From an uncultured Clostridia bacterium (GTDB lineage: Bacteria > Bacillota > Clostridia > Christensenellales > Borkfalkiaceae), in contig CANRNE010000010.1 of the NCBI GenBank assembly GCA_947631925.1, forward strand, positions 1 to 64,000: a stretch of 64,000 nucleotides of DNA. The letters run 5' to 3'. Every line of letters begins with the position of its first letter. The stretch's first letter is position 1. Positions 1 to 8,397 of the stretch are shown here, in pieces. The translations under genes were made by a program, and so were the position numbers. The notes under the pieces are model-generated. The model was not told the DNA's origin and did no database searches. It saw nothing but the letters and a program-made list of their open reading frames with translations.

Positions 1-148
1 TGCGCTCACTCACCGCAAACGCCGCGCACAGCGCACTGTGCTGTGCGCAAGGAATGCGTTTGCGACCCTCAAGGGGGAGCCAAGTCACTTGCCCACCCCT
101 TGAGGGGTGGGTGGCGCGAACGAAGAGAGCGACGGAAGGGGTGGCGCT
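1..148. repeat. Interspersed repeat, copy A (cut by window start)
   Basis: This stretch matches 6434-6581 base for base without gaps, with only about four mismatches (around positions 49-52 and 80). It contains two self-complementary blocks: one around 37-50 (GCGCACAG/CTGTGCGC) and one at 92-111 (CCCACCCC-TTGA-GGGGTGGG). It shows no coding signal. The copy probably extends to the left of the window. Confidence 0.85.
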
Positions 149-156
149 CTAAATTC

Positions 157-196
157 GTCATGCTGAGCCGCCGCAGCGCGGCTTACGCTTGATGAC
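157..196. repeat. Imperfect hairpin next to repeat copy A
   Basis: The arms begin GTCAT (157-161) and end ATGAC (192-196), with GAGCCGC/GCGGCTT pairing towards the loop. The wording (TCATGCTGAG) resembles the CATGCTGAGC-type repeat seen inverted near 16706-16735. It is probably a second module of the interspersed repeat family. Confidence 0.5.
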
Positions 197-220
197 AACA
201 GAAAATTTCCCCGAAACGGG

Positions 221-249
221 TTGAAATCGGGCGGGGAATGTGATACAAT
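221..249 (+). promoter_or_regulatory. Sigma-A promoter of the SGNH lipoprotein gene
   Basis: The -35 TTGAAA (221-226) and -10 TACAAT (244-249) are separated by exactly 17 nt. The start codon lies 33 nt downstream behind an AAGGGGGAG ribosome binding site. Confidence 0.8.
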
Positions 250-282
250 CGTAGGCGGGAACATCTCAAGGGGGAGAAAACG

Positions 283-1185
283 ATGAAAATCAGACGAATT
301 TGTTGTTTTGCGGCGCTTGCTGCTCTCATTCCGCTCTGCGCCTGTGCGCCCGAAACGGGCGATGGGGGCGAGCATAAAATGCCCGACGCGGAGTACACGA
401 TTGACGAGAGCGTCATGGCGGGCAAGGATGCCAACGCCGCCGAATTCTATGCTTCCAACGTAGTGAAACGGGAAGACAGCCCGCTCGAAGGGAAGATAAT
501 CTACTGGCTCGGCTCGTCGGTGACTTACGGAGCGTCCTCGGGCGGGGAGAGCATGGTGGAATTCCTCGCCGCAAGGACGGGCGCAATCTGCAGGAAGGAG
601 GCCGTCTCGGGGACGACCATCTTCGACGACGGAAAGACGGAAAATACGGGCGAAAAGTCGTATACCCGCCGCCTCACGTCGAGCAAAATTTTCGGCAAGG
701 ACGGCGAATATCCCGACGCCTTCATCTGCCAAATCTCCACCAACGACGCCATCGACAACCGCCTCTCCAAGCGCGGTGAGATGACGGGCCCCGAGGTCTA
801 CGACCCCGATGCCTTCGACCGTTCCACGACGCTGGGCGGGGTGGAGTTCATCATCTCCTACGTCCTCGACACATGGGGCTGTCCCGTCTACTTCTATTCG
901 GGGAGCTACTTCGGCGACACGGGCACGCGCGCCAGCACGAATCCCTCGGGGACAGAGTATGCCAAGCTCGTGGGGCAAGTAAAAGAGATTGCCGAAAAGT
1001 GGAAGGCGCTCGGAAACGACGTGGAGGTGCTCGACCTCTACAACGACGCCGACTTCAACGCGCAGGTCTCCGACGAGTACTATAAATGGTGCACGAGCGA
1101 CGCCATCCATCCCAAGCGCGCGGGCTACCTCAACTGGTGGATGCCCCGATTCGAGCAATTCCTCACCTACTATTTAGACGTTTGA
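283..1185 (+). CDS. SGNH/GDSL-family hydrolase lipoprotein
   Basis: Predicted extracytoplasmic esterase or acylhydrolase of 300 residues. The N-terminus is a lipoprotein signal peptide (two Arg, hydrophobic core, LCAC lipobox, Cys21), so the enzyme should be tethered to the outer face of the membrane. The SGNH signature is visible: GSSVTYG at 77-83 (nucleophile Ser79), STND at 152-155 and DAIHP at 273-277 supplying the Asp/His pair. The start is supported by an AAGGGGGAG site 5 nt upstream and by the signal peptide. It is monocistronic, with its own promoter and a strong hairpin after the stop. SGNH enzymes act on carbohydrate esters, lipids or peptidoglycan O-acetyl groups; the substrate cannot be read from sequence. 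Confidence 0.8.
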   Translation: MKIRRICCFAALAALIPLCACAPETGDGGEHKMPDAEYTIDESVMAGKDANAAEFYASNVVKREDSPLEGKIIYWLGSSVTYGASSGGESMVEFLAARTGAICRKEAVSGTTIFDDGKTENTGEKSYTRRLTSSKIFGKDGEYPDAFICQISTNDAIDNRLSKRGEMTGPEVYDPDAFDRSTTLGGVEFIISYVLDTWGCPVYFYSGSYFGDTGTRASTNPSGTEYAKLVGQVKEIAEKWKALGNDVEVLDLYNDADFNAQVSDEYYKWCTSDAIHPKRAGYLNWWMPRFEQFLTYYLDV

Positions 1186-1200
1186 ATCCGAAACACAGAG

Positions 1201-1235
1201 GGGCGCCCGCCGCAGATTTGCGGCGGGCGCCCTTT
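1201..1235 (+). terminator. Rho-independent terminator after the SGNH gene
   Basis: A perfect 13-bp GC-rich stem (1201-1213 with 1220-1232) and a 6-nt loop are followed by TTT and a mixed pyrimidine tract. It lies between convergent genes. Confidence 0.75.
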
Positions 1236-1252
1236 CTCCATAGATTTCCCGT

Positions 1253-2881
1253 TTAGTCGCGGGGCGGAACCCCGAGAAGGGTCGTGGCCTCCGTGTAGGT
1301 GACGAACCCCGCTTTGGCGCCGCGCGGCTTCTTCACATACTTGACGCGGGTGCAGTCGACGGGCGCGCTGTCCCCGTTCGCATCCGAAAACTTCGCACAG
1401 ATGCCCGCGGCAAACAGTTTGACATCCTCGGGCACCGACCTTCCCTCCGTGCGGATGATGACGTGCGTGGAGTGATGGACACGGGTGTGCAGCCAGAGGT
1501 CGTCGGGGGAGGCGGCGCGCACCAGCCTGTCGTTCTGCAGGTTGTTTCTGCCCGCAAACAGGGTGAACCCACCGTATTCATAGACACGGGGGGAGGGCAA
1601 ATCCCGCTTCTTTCGCGTCTCCCGAACCCTGAGAAGTCCCGCCGCTGCGATTTCCTCCTCGAGGGAGGCGAAATCCTCCTCCGTCTCCGCACAGCCGATG
1701 GCGGTGGAAAGCGCCGCGAGGTAGTCGAGCTCTCGGCGGGTCTCCTCCTCGTAGGGAGCGAGCATCTCAAGCGTGCGCTTCGCCTTTCGGTACCGCCTGA
1801 AGTAGCTCTGCGCGTTCTCGGCGGGGGTAAGGCGGGGGTTGAGCGCCACCTTGACGCGCGTTCCGTCGTACCAGTTGTCGAGTTCGATGCCCTGCATGCC
1901 GCGCGAGACGGCGTAGAGGTTGGCTGTGAGAAGTTCTCCCTTGACGCGGAGCTCCTCGACGTTTTCGCACGCCCTCTTCTTTTCGAGCGTCTGCGCGAGC
2001 CGCTTCTCATGCTTTTTGACGGCGGCGGAAACCGCGTGCTGCAATCTCCTGCGCGCGTCCTCGAGCCGCTTTCTCGCACGCTTCGTCGTGTAGTAGTACG
2101 TCTCCGCCTCGAGAAGGGTGGAAAACTTCCTTCCGCCGCCCGTGCTTCTCGCGCAAAAATCAAGGAGTCTGCCGTCCTCTTCGACCACGCAGGGGCATAC
2201 CATGTCCGAGAAGACGGCCCCATGTACGTACTCTGCAAGGTCGCCGCCGCCGTAGTTTTCGGCAAGCATCTGCGCCGTCGAGGGGGCGAGCCCCGCAACG
2301 CGGGTGAAGAGGAAGTTTGCGAGGTCGCCGTCCGCTTTTTCGAGGACTTCGCGGAGCGCGGCAAAATCGGAGGGGTTGACCTTGTCCTGCGGCGCGGGGG
2401 GAAGATAGGGGAGATTGGGGAAAATCATGCGCCGCGCATTGTTGTCGACGGTCGTCTGCTTGAGCGCGCCGAGGATGACGCCCCCCTCCGCCAATATGAG
2501 GTTGGAATATTTGCCCATGACCTCGAGATAGAGCGTCTTTTCCGCAGTGGAGAAGTCAGTTGTCGCGTCGAGGGTGAAGACGAGGATGCGCTCAAATCCG
2601 AGCAGGGAGACATGTTTGAACGTCGCGCCGAGCAGATGCTTGCGAAGAAGCATGCAAAAATTGGGGGCAACGAGGGGAGCCGCTTCCTCGCTGTCCTCGA
2701 AATAGGCGCCGCAGTCCTGCGCATTTGTGTTCAGAACAAGTTTCAGATTGCGCCGTTTGGTGTATATGATTAGGGAGACCTCGTCCCGCGAGGGCTGGAT
2801 AATCTTGTTAATCCGTCCTCCCGCGAGCACTCCGTCGAGTTCGCGCGCGATGTGGCGCAGTGTAAACGCATCCTGCGGCAT
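1253..2881 (-). CDS. rqcH: RqcH / NFACT-family ribosome quality-control protein
   Basis: A 542-residue protein of the Rqc2/RqcH (NFACT, formerly fibronectin-binding FbpA) family. In bacteria RqcH binds stalled 50S-peptidyl-tRNA complexes and adds C-terminal alanine tails that mark nascent chains for degradation. The NFACT-N domain covers roughly residues 1-200 (opening FTLRHIARELDG, with INKIIQP), a charged helical coiled-coil the middle (about 270-400), and NFACT-R the C-terminus (about 425-540, with the NNLQND and DDLWLHTR motifs). The length is close to the family norm (about 560-580), slightly short. The start is supported by GGAGGG seven nt upstream and a clear promoter. It is divergent from tig and monocistronic. 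Confidence 0.88.
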   Translation of the reverse strand: MPQDAFTLRHIARELDGVLAGGRINKIIQPSRDEVSLIIYTKRRNLKLVLNTNAQDCGAYFEDSEEAAPLVAPNFCMLLRKHLLGATFKHVSLLGFERILVFTLDATTDFSTAEKTLYLEVMGKYSNLILAEGGVILGALKQTTVDNNARRMIFPNLPYLPPAPQDKVNPSDFAALREVLEKADGDLANFLFTRVAGLAPSTAQMLAENYGGGDLAEYVHGAVFSDMVCPCVVEEDGRLLDFCARSTGGGRKFSTLLEAETYYYTTKRARKRLEDARRRLQHAVSAAVKKHEKRLAQTLEKKRACENVEELRVKGELLTANLYAVSRGMQGIELDNWYDGTRVKVALNPRLTPAENAQSYFRRYRKAKRTLEMLAPYEEETRRELDYLAALSTAIGCAETEEDFASLEEEIAAAGLLRVRETRKKRDLPSPRVYEYGGFTLFAGRNNLQNDRLVRAASPDDLWLHTRVHHSTHVIIRTEGRSVPEDVKLFAAGICAKFSDANGDSAPVDCTRVKYVKKPRGAKAGFVTYTEATTLLGVPPRD

Positions 2882-2919
2882 AGTCCCTCCGAAGGCGCCG
2901 CGTGCCGCGGCTACACAAT

Positions 2920-2948
2920 ATTATAAAGGAAAAACGCGAATTTGTAAA
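2920..2948 (-). promoter_or_regulatory. Sigma-A promoter of rqcH
   Basis: Read on the minus strand: -35 TTTACA (2943-2948), 17-nt spacer, -10 TATAAT (2920-2925). It lies 39 nt upstream of the rqcH start. Confidence 0.85.
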
Positions 2949-2977
2949 CGAAATCGCTTTCCTTTTCTCAATCATTA

Positions 2978-2986
2978 TGGTAAAAT
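2978..2986 (+). promoter_or_regulatory. Probable extended -10 promoter of tig-clpP-clpX
   Basis: TGG-TAAAAT (2978-2986) forms an extended -10 element 35 nt before the tig start. No good -35 is seen 17 nt upstream (TTTCCT), so this is a weak assignment. The region is shared back to back with the rqcH promoter. Confidence 0.45.
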
Positions 2987-3021
2987 ATACCGTGCAAAAC
3001 TTTCAATGACAGGAGCAAAGC

Positions 3022-4323
3022 ATGAAATACGAAGTCGTACCCGCAGAAAAGAGTACCGTAAAAATCACGATGACCTTCACCCCCGAGGAGTGGAGCGCGG
3101 CTACCGAACAGGCATACCGCGAGAACAGACACCGCTACGCCGTCAACGGATTCCGCAAGGGCAAGGCGCCGAGATACATTCTCGAGGCGTTCTACGGCAA
3201 GGGAATCTTCTTTGAACCCGCCCTCAACAACCTCTTTGCGGAGCACTATCCCAAGGTGCTCGAAGCGGAGAAGGACACCTTCACCGAAGTGGGCGACCCC
3301 GATGTCTCGCTCGCAGACGATTTCTCCGAGACCAACATCGTCCTCGTCGCCGTGACGCCTATTCGTCCCGACGTCAAACTGGGCGCCTACAAGGGTATAA
3401 AAATTCCCAAGTATGAGTATACTGTTACGGACGCCGACCTCGAACGCGAGCTCGACAGCACGCGCGAGCGCATCGCCGAAAAGCGGGAGACCGCGGAGCG
3501 TCCCGCGGCGATGGGGGACACCGTCAACATCGACTTTGTCGGCAAGACGGACGGCGTCGCCTTCGACGGCGGCACGGCAAACGGGTACGACCTCGAGCTC
3601 GGCTCGGGGCAGTTCATCCCCGGGTTCGAAGAGGGCGTCGTCGGCATGAGCGTCGGCGATGTCAAGGACATCGATGTCGTCTTCCCCGAGGACTACCAGT
3701 CCGAAGAACTCAAGGGCAAGCCCGCCGTCTTTACAGTCACCCTGCACAAGATTACCGAGAAGGTCGTCCCGCCCCTCGACGATGAATTCGCCAAGAAGAT
3801 GGGCAGCGACACCCTCGACGCATACAAGGCCAAGGTGCGCGAGCGCCTCGTCAAAAACGCGGAGACCCGCTCCCGCAACGAGACAGAGACTTCCGTCATC
3901 TCCGAGATTGCAAAGTCCGCCTCCGCCGACATTCCCGACGCCATGGTGGACGCGCAGGAGGACTACATTCTCCAGCGCACCGAGTACAACCTCATGTATC
4001 AGGGCATCCGCTTCGACGACTACCTCGGCTATCTCAAGACGACGCGCGAGGAGTATAAGAAGACCTTCGAGGAGGAGGCGCGGCGCAACGTCCTGCATCA
4101 GCTCATCGTCGAGAAGATTATCGAGCTCGAGCACATCTCCGCAACCGAAGAGGAAGTGGAGGCAAAAATCGCCGAACAGGCGGCAAGCGTCGGCAAGGAA
4201 CCCGAGGAATACAAGAAGACGATGGACCCCCGCCAGCGGGCGTATATCGAGAACGATATCAAAGTCACCAAAGTCTTCGACTTCCTCATCGCAAATAACG
4301 AAATGACGGAGGTCAAGGAATGA
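3022..4323 (+). CDS. tig: Trigger factor, ribosome-associated chaperone / PPIase
   Basis: A 433-residue trigger factor, the first chaperone to meet nascent chains at the ribosome exit tunnel. The ribosome-docking signature GFRKGKAPR is at residues 43-51 in the N-terminal domain. An FKBP-type prolyl isomerase domain covers about 155-240 ([23 protein letters not shown]), and the rest is the helical substrate-cradling C-terminal domain. The length matches the family. An AGGAG site precedes the start. Its stop overlaps the clpP start by 4 nt (ATGA), so the two are translationally coupled, in the classical tig-clpP-clpX order linking chaperone and protease. Confidence 0.96.
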   Translation: MKYEVVPAEKSTVKITMTFTPEEWSAATEQAYRENRHRYAVNGFRKGKAPRYILEAFYGKGIFFEPALNNLFAEHYPKVLEAEKDTFTEVGDPDVSLADDFSETNIVLVAVTPIRPDVKLGAYKGIKIPKYEYTVTDADLERELDSTRERIAEKRETAERPAAMGDTVNIDFVGKTDGVAFDGGTANGYDLELGSGQFIPGFEEGVVGMSVGDVKDIDVVFPEDYQSEELKGKPAVFTVTLHKITEKVVPPLDDEFAKKMGSDTLDAYKAKVRERLVKNAETRSRNETETSVISEIAKSASADIPDAMVDAQEDYILQRTEYNLMYQGIRFDDYLGYLKTTREEYKKTFEEEARRNVLHQLIVEKIIELEHISATEEEVEAKIAEQAASVGKEPEEYKKTMDPRQRAYIENDIKVTKVFDFLIANNEMTEVKE

Positions 4324-4913
4324 ACGAGAAGAATGTGCTGATACCCTACGTCGTCGAGCGCACCTCGAGCGGCGAGAGAAGCTATGACCTGTATTCGAGA
4401 TTGCTCGAGGACCGCATCATCTTTTTGAGCGGAGAGATTGACGACGCCGTGGCAAACACCGTCGTCGCCCAGCTCATCTACCTCGAGGGAACGGACCCGA
4501 CCAAGGACATCATGCTCTACATCAACAGCCCCGGCGGCTCCGTCTCTGCGGGCATGGCAATCTATGACACGATGAACTACATCAAGTGCGACGTCTCGAC
4601 CATCTGCATCGGGCTCGCCGCCTCCATGGGCGCGTTTCTGCTTGCCGCGGGCACCAAAGGCAAGCGGTATGCGCTCAAGAACAGCGAAATCATGATTCAC
4701 CAGCCCCTCGGCGGTGCACAGGGTCAGGCGAGCGACATCAAGATTCAGGCGGAGCACATCCTTCGCATCAAGGACAAGATGACGCAGATTCTCGCAGAGA
4801 ACACGGGGAAGCCCTACGACGTCGTCGCCCGCGACACGGACAGGGACAACTATCTCACCGCGGACGAGGCGCTCTCCTACGGGCTCATCGACCGCGTCTA
4901 CACCAAGAGATAA
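4320..4913 (+). CDS. clpP: ATP-dependent Clp protease proteolytic subunit
   Basis: A 197-residue serine peptidase that forms the tetradecameric chamber of ClpXP/ClpCP in the cytoplasm. The catalytic triad is visible: Ser102 in ASMGAF, His127 in MIHQPLGG and Asp176 in DTDRDN. The glycine-rich SPGGSVSAG motif at 70-78 lines the substrate-binding site. Length is typical. It starts inside the tig stop codon (ATGA overlap), and clpX follows after 44 nt, so the protease and its unfoldase are co-expressed. Confidence 0.97.
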   Translation: MNEKNVLIPYVVERTSSGERSYDLYSRLLEDRIIFLSGEIDDAVANTVVAQLIYLEGTDPTKDIMLYINSPGGSVSAGMAIYDTMNYIKCDVSTICIGLAASMGAFLLAAGTKGKRYALKNSEIMIHQPLGGAQGQASDIKIQAEHILRIKDKMTQILAENTGKPYDVVARDTDRDNYLTADEALSYGLIDRVYTKR

Positions 4914-4957
4914 TTTTGTAAGAAGGCGGGGCGGTCTGCCGCTCCGAGAGGTATCAC

Positions 4958-6187
4958 ATGGCAAAATACGAGCAGCGCTGTTCCTTCTGCGGGAAGGAAA
5001 AAGCCAAGACGAAGAAACTCATCGCGGGTCCCGACGGGATTTTCATCTGCGACGAGTGCGTGGAACTTTGCCGCGACATGATGGCAAAGACGCCTTCGCG
5101 TAGCGACGAGCCCGTTGAGCTCAAAAAGCCCGCAGAAATCAAAAAGGAACTCGACGAGTACATCATCGGACAGGACAAGGCAAAGCGCGTCCTCTCCGTC
5201 GCCGTCTACAACCATTACAAGCGCATCAACGCAATGGCGGCAGGCATGTCCGCGGACGACGTCGAAATCGAGAAGAGCAACATCCTCCTTCTCGGCCCCA
5301 CGGGCAGCGGAAAGACGCTGCTCGCGCGCACGCTTGCAAAAATTCTCAACGTTCCCTTCGCAACCAGCGACGCGACGACTCTCACCGAGGCGGGCTACGT
5401 CGGCGAAGACGTCGAGAACATTCTTCTCAAGCTCATCCAGAACGCCGATTACGACATCGAGCGCGCGCAGAAGGGCATCATCTATATCGACGAGATTGAC
5501 AAGATTGCAAGAAAGGGAGAGAACGTCTCCATCACCCGCGACGTCTCGGGCGAGGGCGTCCAGCAGGCGCTTCTCAAGATTATCGAGAGCACCGTCGCCA
5601 ACGTCCCTCCGCAGGGCGGCAGAAAGCACCCCCAGCAGGACTGCATGCGCATCGATACGACGAACATTCTCTTCATCTGCGGCGGCGCCTTCGTCGGGCT
5701 CGACAAGATTGTCTCCGCGAGAAAGGACGACTCGGGACTCGGCTTCGGCGGCAAAGTCAAGCTCGGCGCCAATGAGGTGGATTACACCCTCCTCGACGAC
5801 GTCAAGCCGCAGGACCTCACCAAGTTCGGGCTCATCCCCGAGTTCGTGGGCAGAATTCCCATCGTCGTCAGCCTGCAGGCGCTCGACGAACCCGCGCTCG
5901 TCAGCATTCTCACCCAGCCCAAGAACGCCATCATCAAACAGTACCAGAAGCTCGTCGGCATGGACGGGGTAAAGCTCACCGTCGAGGACGAGGCCGTGCG
6001 CGAGATTGCCAACACCGCCATCCGTCTGAAGACGGGTGCAAGGGGACTGCGCACCATCATCGAGGGGCTCATGACGGACATCATGTTCGACATTCCGACC
6101 GAGAAGAACGTCGAGGAGGTCATCATCACGAAGGAGTGCGTCGAAGGCCTCGCCCGCCCGAGGTTGGTGTATAAAAAGACAGCGTGA
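4958..6187 (+). CDS. clpX: Clp protease ATP-binding subunit ClpX
   Basis: A 409-residue AAA+ unfoldase that recognises tagged substrates and feeds them to ClpP. The N-terminal zinc-binding domain has Cys8, Cys11, Cys31 and Cys34. Walker A GPTGSGKT is at 113-120 and Walker B IIYIDEID near 178. The ClpP-docking loop is likely around LGFGGKV, before the C-terminal small AAA domain ([13 protein letters not shown]). Length is normal. It closes the tig-clpP-clpX operon and is followed by two hairpins, the second with a T6 tract. Confidence 0.97.
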   Translation: MAKYEQRCSFCGKEKAKTKKLIAGPDGIFICDECVELCRDMMAKTPSRSDEPVELKKPAEIKKELDEYIIGQDKAKRVLSVAVYNHYKRINAMAAGMSADDVEIEKSNILLLGPTGSGKTLLARTLAKILNVPFATSDATTLTEAGYVGEDVENILLKLIQNADYDIERAQKGIIYIDEIDKIARKGENVSITRDVSGEGVQQALLKIIESTVANVPPQGGRKHPQQDCMRIDTTNILFICGGAFVGLDKIVSARKDDSGLGFGGKVKLGANEVDYTLLDDVKPQDLTKFGLIPEFVGRIPIVVSLQALDEPALVSILTQPKNAIIKQYQKLVGMDGVKLTVEDEAVREIANTAIRLKTGARGLRTIIEGLMTDIMFDIPTEKNVEEVIITKECVEGLARPRLVYKKTA

Positions 6188-6188
6188 A

Positions 6189-6237
6189 GGTTTCGAAGAA
6201 AATCTTTGTGTGCGCAAAGATTTTCTTCGAGGAAACC
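6189..6237 (+). other. Long stem-loop just after clpX
   Basis: The arms GAAGAAAATCTTTG (6195-6208) and CAAAGATTTTCTTC (6215-6228) pair perfectly over 14 bp, and GGTTTC (6189-6194) continues the stem with GGAAACC (6231-6237) around a small bulge. There is no T tract, so it is more likely a 3'-end-protecting structure or repeat than the terminator itself. Confidence 0.6.
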
Positions 6238-6240
6238 GAC

Positions 6241-6272
6241 GGGGACGGCTGAATAAAGTCGTCCTCTTTTTT
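6241..6272 (+). terminator. Rho-independent terminator of tig-clpP-clpX
   Basis: A 9-bp stem (6241-6249 with 6258-6266, two G-U pairs), an 8-nt loop and TTTTTT at 6267-6272. Confidence 0.75.
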
Positions 6273-6312
6273 GTTTCATCGGACAATAAGCCTCGAGGTC
6301 GCAAATTGTGTG

Positions 6313-6342
6313 AAAAAGCAAAAAGCGTGGTTTTTGCTTTTT
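6313..6342. repeat. AT-rich hairpin repeat (AAAAAGC family), copy 1
   Basis: Perfect 12-bp arms AAAAAGCAAAAA and TTTTTGCTTTTT surround a 6-nt loop (GCGTGG). A diverged copy with loop CCGTGC sits near 16750-16781, so this is a mobile or interspersed hairpin and not a gene terminator. Confidence 0.65.
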
Positions 6343-6690
6343 CCGTAAGTGGAAGCGACACCCCCTCACCGCCTATGGCGGAGCTTTCTCGGGCAGGTAG
6401 AGTCCTGCCCTCGGGCACCGTTCGCGCGGCAAATGCGCTCACTCACCGCAAACGCCGCGCACAGCGCACTGTGCTGTGCGCGAGAAATGCGTTTGCGACC
6501 CTCAAGGGGGCGCCAAGTCACTTGCCCACCCCTTGAGGGGTGGGTGGCGCGAACGAAGAGAGCGACGGAAGGGGTGGCGCTTGTTCACACGACACCCCCT
6601 ACCCTACCCTCCACCCTCAGGTATAAGGGGGGAGGTGAAAGACCGCCCCCTTTTTGTGGTAGCAAAAGGGGGAAGGTGACTCCACGCGCC
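6343..6690. repeat. Hairpin-rich, non-coding repeat patch
   Basis: I see no supportable gene here. It contains the hairpin GGGCAGG/CCTGCCC (6391-6410), repeat copy B (6434-6581), and a purine/pyrimidine-skewed block where CCCCCTTTTTG can pair with CAAAAGGGGG (about 6646-6672). The patch ends where the capsid-like reading frame of the prophage remnant begins. Confidence 0.6.
6434..6581. repeat. Interspersed repeat, copy B
   Basis: Gap-free match to 1-148 (offset 6433) with about four mismatches. It carries the same GCGCACAG/CTGTGCGC and CCCACCCC/GGGGTGGG palindromes. Confidence 0.85.
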
Positions 6691-6701
6691 AGCTGCGGGC
6701 G

Positions 6702-7481
6702 ATGGGGATGACAAAGGACGCCTCCGACCTGCGCAAGAAGTGGCGGCGGCTTACCAAGGACTATGAGATTTATTCCCTCGAGCACGGCCGCGCCTTCTAC
6801 CGCTACCGCTGCGCAGTCGACAGCGCGGAATTGCAGTCAAATGCAAAAGAAGACTTGACAGAAGCCGCGGAAAGTGGTACAATAAAAAAAGATGAATGGG
6901 CGAACGATTTGCCGCCGCGCGGGCAGATAGATTTACCGCGAGGGATGAGCAAATCAGAGTTCATTCAGCAGGAACTGAAAGTCGACGCGAAAAAAGCCGA
7001 AGACTTTGAAAAAGCTCTGACCGCGTATTCCGATAACGATTATACGGATATTCGCGCCTACCAACGTGGAGAGCGGGTCGACAATCTCAATCGCATAAAA
7101 ATTATCTCAGACAACTTGGAAGAATATATCAAGCGAGCCCCTCGTTGGAACGGCGGAGAAACATTCCGCGGCGTAGGTCTTACGGATGAACAGTTGGCGG
7201 CATATACGATTGGCTCGGAACATGATATGCTCGGCGTATCGAGTTGGAGCAATGAACCCAATATCGCAAATGAATTCGCGGACTATTATCACGAAGAGGA
7301 ACATAAGGCGAACGCTGTCATTTTCCACAGTACGACACAGACACGCGGGACGGCTATAAGGCACCTTTCAAAAGAGTACAGCGAAAATGAAGTCTTGGTC
7401 TCAAAGGAAAGTCGCTTCAAGGTGTTACGGCGCAATGTGGATAAAGAAGGCAGAACGCATATTTACTTGGAGGAAGTATGA
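6702..7481 (+). CDS. ADP-ribosyltransferase domain on a phage minor-head-like N-terminal fragment
   Basis: A 259-residue ORF. Residues 1 to about 45 (Arg/Lys-rich, with KKWRRLTKDYEIYSLEHGRA) resemble the C-terminal end of phage minor head proteins. Residues about 90-259 look like an R-S-E class ADP-ribosyltransferase: Arg156 in TFRG, the STS-like block SSWSNEPN at 180-187, and the ExE motif ENE at 228-230. Such enzymes transfer ADP-ribose from NAD to protein targets; phages use them as head-packaged host-modifying proteins and bacteria as toxins. No good ribosome site precedes 6702. The frame is open back to a TAG at 6660, so the gene looks 5'-truncated. An internal promoter (6855-6883) could make a shorter product from ATG 6945, close to a free ART domain. 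GC falls sharply near 6840. Confidence 0.65.
   Translation: MGMTKDASDLRKKWRRLTKDYEIYSLEHGRAFYRYRCAVDSAELQSNAKEDLTEAAESGTIKKDEWANDLPPRGQIDLPRGMSKSEFIQQELKVDAKKAEDFEKALTAYSDNDYTDIRAYQRGERVDNLNRIKIISDNLEEYIKRAPRWNGGETFRGVGLTDEQLAAYTIGSEHDMLGVSSWSNEPNIANEFADYYHEEEHKANAVIFHSTTQTRGTAIRHLSKEYSENEVLVSKESRFKVLRRNVDKEGRTHIYLEEV
6855..6883 (+). promoter_or_regulatory. Consensus promoter inside the ART reading frame
   Basis: TTGACA (6855-6860), 17-nt spacer, TACAAT (6878-6883). It lies between the capsid-like N-terminus and the ART domain. The next in-frame ATG is 6945, preceded by GCGAGGG, so a free ART domain of about 178 residues could be made. Confidence 0.6.
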
Positions 7482-7717
7482 AAGCGGGAAAATGGGAAAC
7501 TAACTATAAGGGATTGGTCAAGCGTTGGAAGGAAGAGTACAACCTTTCCGAAGAAGAGTTGGTCAAGATTTATGAAATGGCACCCGATATGAGGAAAAAG
7601 ACTCTCGAAGAAATCGGGAGAAATTTGAATAATCCATATTTCAAAAATGGGTTTGTCCATTTTGCCGTTGCGAGAGGACTGTATTTGAAAGAAATACACG
7701 GAGATTTGGACGACTGA
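7478..7717 (+). CDS. Unknown 79-residue protein coupled to the ART gene
   Basis: I do not recognise this protein. It is small, charged and probably helical, with an acidic stretch (LSEEELVKIYEM) and no signal peptide or membrane segment. Its ATG lies within the ART stop (ATGA, 4-nt overlap), so translation is coupled, and a hairpin with a T6 tract follows. GC is low, like the ART domain and unlike the host genes. This arrangement is typical of a toxin gene followed by its immunity or antitoxin gene, but a phage cargo chaperone or an unrelated head protein is also possible. A function as ART inhibitor is inference only. Confidence 0.65.
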   Translation: MKAGKWETNYKGLVKRWKEEYNLSEEELVKIYEMAPDMRKKTLEEIGRNLNNPYFKNGFVHFAVARGLYLKEIHGDLDD

Positions 7718-7739
7718 ACTCAATATCAACGGAAACGAA

Positions 7740-7769
7740 GCGTCAAGCCGAAAGGCGGGGCGCTTTTTT
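7740..7769 (+). terminator. Terminator after the ART pair
   Basis: GCGTC/GGCGC and GCC/GGC pair around a 2x2 mismatch and a GAAA tetraloop, followed by TTTTTT (7764-7769). Confidence 0.6.
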
Positions 7770-7862
7770 CATGCCCGTGCGGGGCTATAAACGCAAAAAA
7801 TATCCCGGCGGGGACATAAACGCAAGCCGCGTCAGACAACAGAAACGGCGGCAAGGAGGACT

Positions 7863-8045
7863 ATGGCAACATTCAAAGAACTGTTCGGGGACAAGTACGA
7901 CCCCGAGATGAAGCTCTCCGACGCGGAGAAACTCTTCGAGGGCAAACGGCTCGCGGACCTCTCTTCGGGCGAGTATGTCTCAAAGGCCAAGTATGACGCC
8001 GACACCGCGGCGCTCGCGCGCCTGCAGGCGGAGGCGGAGCCGTAG
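7863..8045 (+). pseudogene. N-terminal fragment of a phage scaffold-like protein
   Basis: A 60-residue ORF behind a good AAGGAGG site. It starts MATFKELFGDKY and continues with SGEYVSKAKYDADTAALARL before stopping abruptly. Phage scaffold proteins (GP20-like) start in a similar way but run 150-200 residues, so this appears to be the first third only. The sequence just upstream has a 10-nt direct repeat (ATAAACGCAA at about 7787 and 7816). The assignment rests on pattern resemblance and on following a minor-head-like fragment. Confidence 0.45.
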
Positions 8046-8142
8046 CCGAGAAATCTCGCCGTTTTTCTCTGCGCAAAAAGAAAATTGTGCGAAAGGGGTT
8101 TGTTTTTCTTGCGGTTGCACAAGCTGAGGGCAGGAGGTTCAC

Positions 8143-8382
8143 ATGGTCATTGCAAATTTGATTTCCTATATCCTCGTGCTCCTCGGAGCCGTGAATTGGG
8201 GACTGTTCGGCATCTTCAACTTCAACCTCGTGTCGGCGATTTTCATGGGCCCGCGGTCGGTGGGGGCGATTATCATCTATTCGCTCATCACGCTCGCGGC
8301 GCTGTGGCTCATCATCTCGCCCATCATCACGAACGGCGCCCTGAAGTTGCGCGGCAACCGCACGGTGCGCGAAACCAACTGA
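8143..8382 (+). CDS. DUF378-family small membrane protein
   Basis: A 79-residue protein with two hydrophobic helices (about 2-25 and 40-62). It opens with the family-typical NLISYILVLLGAVNWGLFG, so it fits the DUF378 (YuzA-like) group of small bacterial membrane proteins, whose role is unknown. The start is well supported by AGGAGGT 6 nt upstream. It is followed by its own terminator and appears to be monocistronic. The gap before it (8046-8142) holds only a partly self-complementary stretch (TTGTGC near 8085, GCACAA near 8115). Confidence 0.75.
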   Translation: MVIANLISYILVLLGAVNWGLFGIFNFNLVSAIFMGPRSVGAIIIYSLITLAALWLIISPIITNGALKLRGNRTVRETN

Positions 8383-8397
8383 GCGAAAAGTTCTGCG

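Larger units (their letters stand above)
6684..8045 (+). mobile_element. Decayed prophage remnant (head-gene fragment with cargo)
   Basis: Three small ORFs follow in the order expected of a tailed-phage head module: the C-terminal end of a minor head protein-like sequence fused to an ADP-ribosyltransferase, a small coupled ORF, then the N-terminus of a scaffold-like protein. No terminase, portal, capsid, integrase or attachment site is visible. The left edge abuts the hairpin repeat patch, and the right edge is an abrupt stop inside the scaffold reading frame. The phage origin is inferred from fragment order and resemblance, not from a search. Confidence 0.55.
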
